From the NCBI GenBank assembly GCA_046541195.1, contig JBKHDT010000040.1:1-21299 (forward strand): a stretch of 21,299 nucleotides of DNA, in the 5' to 3' direction. Both the position numbers and the translations under genes were made by a program. The stretch is from JBKHDT01 sp046541195. GTDB lineage: Bacteria; Pseudomonadota; Gammaproteobacteria; Halothiobacillales; Halothiobacillaceae. Of this stretch, positions 16,844 through 21,299 are shown piece after piece. Positions within the stretch are counted from its first letter, which is position 1, and each line of letters begins with the position of its first letter. The notes under the pieces were generated by a model. It searched no databases and was not told where the DNA came from. It saw only the letters and a list, made by a program, of their open reading frames with translations.

Positions 16844-16854
16844 AGTTTATCACA
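16844..16854 (-). promoter_or_regulatory. Candidate extended -10 promoter for hfq
   Basis: In the 176-bp gap between miaA and hfq the minus strand reads TGTGATAAACT, containing TG-T-GATAAA, an extended -10-like element with four of six matches. No clear -35 precedes it. It would give a leader of about 110 bases. Known hfq genes usually have their own promoters inside or after miaA, so a promoter here is expected, but this exact site is uncertain. Confidence 0.3.
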
Positions 16855-16899
16855 GGACAAGTTCAGCGAACGGCGGATGCGCAAGTTTCCCCCGAGCCG

Positions 16900-17832
16900 T
16901 CACAGCCGACCCAGGACCTGCCCGACCAGGTCGGCATCGGCGGTATCCAGCCGCAGATCCACGGGCGTGCGCCGCAGCCAGGTCACCTGCCGCTTGGCAA
17001 ACTGGCGGGTGGCGGTGATGGCCTGCTCGCGCAGGGTCTTGAGGTCACAGGCCCCATCCAGGTACGCCCAGGCCTGCCGGTACCCGACCGAGCGCATCGA
17101 CGGCAGGCCCGGGTGCAGGTCGCCGCGCGCGCGCAAGGCAGCCACCTCGTCGAGAAAACCGGCCTCGATCATCCGGTCGAAGCGGGTGGCGATCCGCGCA
17201 CGCAGCACCTGGCGATCACCCGGTGCGAGCGCGACCCGCAGCACGCGAAACGATTGCGCCAGTCCGGCCTGCCGACCCCGGGCCTGCAACCGGGTCAGGG
17301 GCTCGCCCGTGGCGCGCCAGACCTCGAGTGCCCGTCCGATGCGCTGCGGATCATTCGGATGGATTCGGGCCGCCGCCTCCGGATCGACGCGCGCCAGCTC
17401 GGCATGCAGGGCCGGCCAGCCCCGCCGCGCCGCCTCCGCCTGCAGTTCGGCGCGCAACGCCTCGTCGGCCTCGGGCAGCGTCGACAGCCCCGAGAGCAGG
17501 GCGCGAAAGTACAGCATGGTCCCGCCCACCAGCAGGGGCAGGCGACCCGCGGCATGAGCTCGCCCGACGGCCTCGGAAGCCTCGGCGCAGAAGCGCTGCA
17601 CCGAGTAACGCTGCGCCGGGTCGACGATATCGACCAGCGCGTGGGGGTAGGCTGCCAGGGTCTCGGGGCTCGGCTTGGCGGTGCCGATGTCCATGCCCCG
17701 GTAGATCATCGCCGAATCGACGCTGATCAGGTCGACCGGCAGGCGGTCGGCCAGGGCCAGGGCCAGATCGGTCTTGCCGGAAGCGGTCGGTCCCATCAGG
17801 ACCAGCACCTGGGGCCGGGAACGCGCGTCCAT
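16900..17832 (-). CDS. miaA: tRNA dimethylallyltransferase MiaA
   Basis: MiaA adds a dimethylallyl group to A37 of tRNAs that read codons starting with U, the first step to the ms2i6A modification. The 310-residue product (E. coli 316) shows the P-loop GPTASGKT (residues 14-21), DSAMIYRGMDIGTAKP with the catalytic Asp, DIVDP, GGTMLYFRALLSG, IHPNDPQRIGRALEV, and MRSVGYRQAW followed by ATRQFAKRQVTWLR. It begins 3 bases after the mutL stop, so the two are translationally close. Confidence 0.98.
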   Translation of the reverse strand: MDARSRPQVLVLMGPTASGKTDLALALADRLPVDLISVDSAMIYRGMDIGTAKPSPETLAAYPHALVDIVDPAQRYSVQRFCAEASEAVGRAHAAGRLPLLVGGTMLYFRALLSGLSTLPEADEALRAELQAEAARRGWPALHAELARVDPEAAARIHPNDPQRIGRALEVWRATGEPLTRLQARGRQAGLAQSFRVLRVALAPGDRQVLRARIATRFDRMIEAGFLDEVAALRARGDLHPGLPSMRSVGYRQAWAYLDGACDLKTLREQAITATRQFAKRQVTWLRRTPVDLRLDTADADLVGQVLGRL

Positions 17833-17835
17833 GAC

Positions 17836-19686
17836 TCACTGCCCCCGCATGAACAGTCGATCCAGGTCCTGCATGGACAGCTGCATCCAGGTCGGTCGCC
17901 CGTGATTGCACTGACCGCTGCGCTCGGTGCGCTCCATGTCACGCAACAGGGCGTCCATCTCCTCGCGCTGCAGGCGACGGTTGGCGCGTACCGATCCGTG
18001 ACAGGCCATTCGCGACAGCAGCGCGTGGACCCGGCGCTCGACCGCATCGCTCTCCCCGGCCCGCGACATTTCGTCCAGCATGTCGCGCAGCAGACCCGCC
18101 GCGTCCGCATCCCGAAGGGGCGCGGGCAACTCGCGGACCCGAAGCCGGGTCGGGCCGGCACGGTCCACCACCACCCCAAGCTCGGCAAAGGTCGGGAACC
18201 AGGACTCGGCCTGATCCGCCTCGGGTTCCGGCAGGTCGAGCGTCACCGGCAACAGCAGCGGCTGCCGCGGCACCCGGGCTCCGGCCCAGGCGGCCTTGAG
18301 CCTTTCATAGGCGACCCGCTCGGCCGCCGCGTGCGCATCGACCACCACCAGCCCCTCGGCATTCTGCGCCACGATATAGACACCATGCACCTGGGCCAGG
18401 GCGTAACCGAGTGGCGGCAGCGAGGAGTCGTTGTCACAGGCGGCATCCGCCCGCGGCTGCCCGGCACGCGCCGCGCTCTGAAGCAGGGCCTGATACCCCC
18501 CCGCAGCGGAATCCCGCACGGCCCGCCCGGGCGCCGAAAAGGCCAGCGGATACTGGCTGTCCTTGCCGCGGGCAGGCATTGAGTCAAGCGGGGACGGTGT
18601 CGAGGATGCCGGCACGCCCGGTCGAGCCGCCGGGAGGTTTTCCTGCCCTGAGGCCGCCGCATCCACCAGCGCCCCGCCGCCCACGGGATTGGAACGGGCC
18701 AGCAGCTGATTCAGCGTGCTGAACAGAAAATCATGCACCATGCCGCCACGACGGAAGCGCACCTCGGTCTTGGCGGGGTGGACGTTCACATCCACTTCCG
18801 CCGGATCGATCGACAGGGACAGCACGAACGCCGGCTGCCGGCTGTGGTGCAACACGTCAGCGAAGGCCCGACGCACGGCGTGGCCAATGACCCGGTCGCG
18901 GACCAGGCGACCGTTGACAAAGAACAGCTGGTGGTCGGTTCCGGCGCGGGAGTACGCCGGATGCGCAACCCAGCCGGAGAGGTGCATGTCCGAGGCCGAA
19001 CGGGCCACCGGCAGGGCATTGGCGACAAACTCGGGCCCAAGCACGGTTTCCAGGCGGGCGGCGAGATCGCCCTCGCCGGACTGGGCCGGCAGGTCAAGCA
19101 CCTGCCGACCGTTGTGCGTCAGCCGGAAGCCCACCGGTGGGTGCGCCAGGGCGATCCGCCGCAGAAACTGGTCGATGTGCCCGAACTCGGTGCGCTCCGC
19201 CTTGAGGAACTTGCGTCGCGCCGGGACATTGAAGAACAGGTCGCGCACCTCGATGGTCGTGCCGACCGGGTGCGCGGCCGGCAACGGTTGCGCCGGCAAG
19301 CCCCCCTCGGCCACGATCTCCCAGGCGTGTTCGGCCTCCTGCTGCATCGACACCAGCCGCAGCCGGGAAATCGAGGCCACCGAGGCCAGCGCCTCGCCCC
19401 GGAATCCCAGGCTGGCCACGGCCTCCAGCTCGTCGATCGCGCGGATCTTGCTGGTCGCGTGACTGGTCAGCGCCAGGGCCAGGTCCTCGCGGTCGATGCC
19501 GGCGCCGTCATCGCGCACACGGATCAGGCGGGCACCGCCTGCCTCGACATCCACGCACACCTGCGCGGCGCCGGCATCCAGGCTGTTCTCGACCAGTTCC
19601 TTGACAACGCTGGCGGGCCGCTCGACGACCTCGCCGGCGGCAATCTGGTTGACCAGGGTGTCAGGTAGACGCCGGATGCGTCGCAT
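17836..19686 (-). CDS. mutL: DNA mismatch repair protein MutL (endonuclease type)
   Basis: MutL links mismatch recognition by MutS to strand removal. I use ATG 19686 (616 residues); a TTG 12 bases upstream at 19698 has no Shine-Dalgarno. The N-terminal GHKL ATPase is complete: Glu30 and Asn34 in VKELVENSLDAGA, RDDGAGI (58-64), TSHATSK (74-80), GFRGEAL (94-100). The linker (about 335-420) is Ala/Pro/Ser rich. The C-terminal domain carries DAHAAAERVAYE (450-461), fitting the metal-binding pattern D-x-H-A-x2-E-x4-E, plus ACHGSVRA (from 561) and CNHGRP (593-598). These are features of nicking MutL proteins from bacteria without MutH. Gln in the classic DQHA is Ala here. It is 55 bases downstream of amiC. 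Confidence 0.97.
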   Translation of the reverse strand: MRRIRRLPDTLVNQIAAGEVVERPASVVKELVENSLDAGAAQVCVDVEAGGARLIRVRDDGAGIDREDLALALTSHATSKIRAIDELEAVASLGFRGEALASVASISRLRLVSMQQEAEHAWEIVAEGGLPAQPLPAAHPVGTTIEVRDLFFNVPARRKFLKAERTEFGHIDQFLRRIALAHPPVGFRLTHNGRQVLDLPAQSGEGDLAARLETVLGPEFVANALPVARSASDMHLSGWVAHPAYSRAGTDHQLFFVNGRLVRDRVIGHAVRRAFADVLHHSRQPAFVLSLSIDPAEVDVNVHPAKTEVRFRRGGMVHDFLFSTLNQLLARSNPVGGGALVDAAASGQENLPAARPGVPASSTPSPLDSMPARGKDSQYPLAFSAPGRAVRDSAAGGYQALLQSAARAGQPRADAACDNDSSLPPLGYALAQVHGVYIVAQNAEGLVVVDAHAAAERVAYERLKAAWAGARVPRQPLLLPVTLDLPEPEADQAESWFPTFAELGVVVDRAGPTRLRVRELPAPLRDADAAGLLRDMLDEMSRAGESDAVERRVHALLSRMACHGSVRANRRLQREEMDALLRDMERTERSGQCNHGRPTWMQLSMQDLDRLFMRGQ

Positions 19687-19741
19687 GGAGTTTCTCAAGC
19701 GTTTTCGAAGCCGGGCAATTCTCCCGGTTCACGCCCGCAGG

Positions 19742-20947
19742 TCAAGCCATGGCGTAGCGGGTACCGCTGGGCGCACGATCGGCGTAGTAGGAGTGGATCC
19801 CCTTGAGCACCGAGCGGGCCACGGAGTCCTGATACTCGGCCGTGCGCAGGCGACGCTCCTCGGCGGGATTGGAGATGAACGCGCTCTCCACCAGGATCGA
19901 GGGAATATCCGGCGAGCGCAGCACCGCAAAGTTTGCCTGCTGCACTTCCGACTTGTGCAGGTTCGCCACGCCGCCAAGCGAGCGCAGCACCCGGTCACCC
20001 AGATCGAGGCTGCTTTCCAGTGTGCGGCTCTGCGCCAGGTCAAGCAGCACCGAGGCAACGACCTCGTCCTGGTGCGCGATCGAGGCGCCCCCGACAAAAT
20101 CCGCCGCATTCTCGCGACGCGCCAGCCAGCGCGCCGCCTCGGAACTGGCACCGCGCAGCGAGAGGCAATACACCGAGGCACCGCGGGCCGATTGCCGATG
20201 GAAGGCATCGGCATGGACGGACACGAACAGGTCCGCCTTGTGTTCCCGGGCGATCTCGGTGCGCCGCCGCAGGCTGATAAAGGTGTCCGAATCGCGGATC
20301 ATCACCGGCTTGAGCCCGCGTTCGCCCAGCACCATGTCCCGCAGGCGCCGGCTGATCTGAAGCACGATGTCCTTTTCGCGGGTTCCGCCGGGGCCGACGG
20401 CACCCGGGTCCTTGCCGCCGTGCCCCGGATCAATGGCAATGACCAGATCCCGGAAGGTGCTGCCCGACTCGTCCGGACGAACCGGCTCGCTCCGGGCCAC
20501 CACGGGCACACCGGCATGGGGAAAGTCCACGACCAGCCGATGCCCCGCGCCCTCGCCCGGCGGCAACTGGAGCACCCGCGGGACGACCTTGCCGCTCAGG
20601 TCGAACACCACCCGCAAATCCTGCCCGTTGCGGATTCCGTAACGGACGGACCGGACTACCGAGGCATCCGGCACCACGTTGCCCGAGGACTGCGCCAGTC
20701 GCGTGCCGGTCAAGTCCAGGACTGCGCGGTCGGGCCCCTCAAGGGTAAACACCCGGTGGTCGACCGGCCCGTCCAGATCGAGCACGAAGCGGGTATGGGT
20801 ATCGCTGGCCGACGAGCGCACGGCCTGCACGGTCCGGCCCGCCCAGGCGAGCTGGGGCAGCAGCAAGCCACTGCTGCCCCCGAGCAGCTGGAGCAGAAAC
20901 CGACGTCGGCGCCGAAGAAGCAGTTGGTCCCTGTCTGAAGAGTTCAT
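19742..20947 (-). CDS. amiC: N-acetylmuramoyl-L-alanine amidase, AmiC/AmiB type
   Basis: This periplasmic zinc amidase cuts the stem peptide from peptidoglycan to separate daughter cells. The 401-residue product has an N-terminal Tat-like signal: a run of five Arg then FLLQLLGG (residues 12-24), a hydrophobic core, and a likely cleavage after AWA (36). An AMIN domain (about 38-145) for septal targeting follows. The Amidase_3 domain is from about 168, with zinc ligands His176 (DPGHGG), Glu191 and His245 (SVHADA) and the catalytic Glu354 (LVESAFISN). An Ala/Arg-rich insert around 265-300 corresponds to the autoinhibitory helix region. No LysM domain is seen. A GGAGG lies 8 bases upstream (plus 20956-20960). 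The Tat signal resembles E. coli AmiC, whereas the locus position is that of amiB. Confidence 0.93.
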   Translation of the reverse strand: MNSSDRDQLLLRRRRRFLLQLLGGSSGLLLPQLAWAGRTVQAVRSSASDTHTRFVLDLDGPVDHRVFTLEGPDRAVLDLTGTRLAQSSGNVVPDASVVRSVRYGIRNGQDLRVVFDLSGKVVPRVLQLPPGEGAGHRLVVDFPHAGVPVVARSEPVRPDESGSTFRDLVIAIDPGHGGKDPGAVGPGGTREKDIVLQISRRLRDMVLGERGLKPVMIRDSDTFISLRRRTEIAREHKADLFVSVHADAFHRQSARGASVYCLSLRGASSEAARWLARRENAADFVGGASIAHQDEVVASVLLDLAQSRTLESSLDLGDRVLRSLGGVANLHKSEVQQANFAVLRSPDIPSILVESAFISNPAEERRLRTAEYQDSVARSVLKGIHSYYADRAPSGTRYAMA

Positions 20948-20953
20948 GATGCG

Positions 20954-20967
20954 CGCCTCCGAAGGCG
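20954..20967 (-). promoter_or_regulatory. Hairpin covering the amiC ribosome binding site
   Basis: CGCCT and AGGCG form a perfect 5-bp stem with a 4-base loop. On the minus-strand mRNA the GGAGG Shine-Dalgarno (20960-20956) falls partly in the loop and partly in the 3' arm. This could dampen translation of amiC, but the stem is short and the idea is inference. Confidence 0.3.
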
Positions 20968-21216
20968 GAAGCCGCTACCCACATACGGGCAGGTCGACTC
21001 CAAGATTGAGTTGATCACGCACCTCCAATTCTTTGCGATCAACGATCTTTCTTCAAGAATTTTAGGAAGATACACCAACAACCTAGAACGCTGGACAAGC
21101 AGGGCAACCAAGATGGAGGGGTTTGGGTTCCAGAAGACAACTACATGTTGTGCCGTTGCGCAAAAACCACGAGGCAACAAGCTGCAGACAAAAAAAGCCT
21201 TTTCATATCAGCAACA

Positions 21217-21240
21217 TGAAAAAACAATCTGAAAAAACAA
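21217..21240. repeat. 11-bp tandem direct repeat
   Basis: TGAAAAAACAA occurs twice, at 21217-21227 and 21230-21240, with two bases between (13-bp period). It lies in the AT-rich tract about 270 bp upstream of amiC. It could be a binding site for a regulator or a bent-DNA tract; there is no direct evidence of either. Confidence 0.5.
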
Positions 21241-21251
21241 CAAAGTACGGA

Positions 21252-21267
21252 CGGCAGGAATCTGCCG
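21252..21267 (-). terminator. Hairpin, possibly ending a gene beyond the right edge
   Basis: CGGCAG pairs with CTGCCG (6 bp) around a 4-base loop. On the minus strand a TGA stop (21272-21270) lies just before it and T-rich sequence (TTTGTTGTTTTTT) follows 7 bases after it. This could be the 3' end of a minus-strand gene entering from the right. Other frames are also open across these bases, so the gene end is unproven. Confidence 0.3.
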
Positions 21268-21299
21268 GCTCAAGACCCGCCCGGCTGACCCGGGCCGGC

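Larger units (their letters stand above)
20948..21299. other. AT-rich non-coding tract upstream of amiC
   Basis: I see no supportable gene in these 352 bases. Positions 21001-21240 are about 43% G+C by hand count (103 of 240), far below the rest of the window. The tract contains an 11-bp direct repeat (21217-21240), an inverted repeat TTGATC/GATCAA (21011-21042), a possible amiC -10 TAAAAT on the minus strand (21064-21059, weak), and a hairpin near 21252-21267. tsaE, which precedes the amidase gene in E. coli and many relatives, is not present here. The last about 30 bases may be the end of another minus-strand gene. Confidence 0.6.

Noticed and set aside
20944..21180. A 78-codon minus-strand open frame overlapping the amiC start
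   Set aside because: It covers the amiC ribosome binding site and has no good start signal or recognisable motif.
21011..21232. A 73-codon plus-strand open frame (TTG start) in the AT-rich tract
   Set aside because: No Shine-Dalgarno, low-complexity composition and no recognisable family; likely chance.

Overview
The window is a densely packed stretch of housekeeping chromosome from a high-GC gammaproteobacterium. The evidence is the gene order amidase-mutL-miaA-hfq-hflX-hflK-hflC-DUF2065-hisZ-purA, the enterobacterial/pseudomonad-style rpsP-rimM-trmD-rplS operon, and the lpxC / inverted dciA / secA block known from Pseudomonas. DciA (instead of DnaC) and an endonuclease-type MutL argue for a non-enteric lineage. 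A Chromatiales/Pseudomonadales-like bacterium is my best guess, but the sequence does not settle the order. Most of the window looks about two-thirds G+C. The exception is roughly 21001-21240, which I counted by hand at about 43% G+C.

Layout, left to right. All genes are on the minus strand except dciA, so transcription runs mostly right to left. (1) 1-3852: secA followed by trpD, with a probable trpC start codon at the left edge. (2) 3993-4427: dciA on the plus strand, divergent from secA and convergent with lpxC. (3) 4498-5421: lpxC, starting at TTG behind an extended -10 promoter. (4) 5676-7559: htpG, with a convincing heat-shock (sigma-32) promoter. (5) 7785-9784: the rpsP-rimM-trmD-rplS operon, bounded by terminators on both sides. 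(6) 9785-10162: a 378-bp gap with a terminator and an unusual hairpin. (7) 10163-20947: the long amiC-mutL-miaA-hfq-hflX-hflK-hflC-DUF2065-hisZ-purA superoperon, with internal promoters likely before hfq and hflK. (8) 20948-21299: an AT-rich non-coding tract.

Functionally the genes cover protein export (SecA), lipid A synthesis (LpxC), helicase loading (DciA), chaperoning (HtpG), ribosome assembly and tRNA modification (S16, RimM, TrmD, L19, MiaA, HflX), RNA chaperoning (Hfq), control of the FtsH protease (HflK/HflC), mismatch repair (MutL), cell separation (AmiC), and Trp, His and purine synthesis (TrpD, HisZ, PurA). I found no mobile element, CRISPR array, rRNA or tRNA gene, prophage or toxin-antitoxin pair. 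I found no credible new multi-gene system. The points worth a second look are regulatory RNA structures, promoters, neighbour changes and a few protein-level details.
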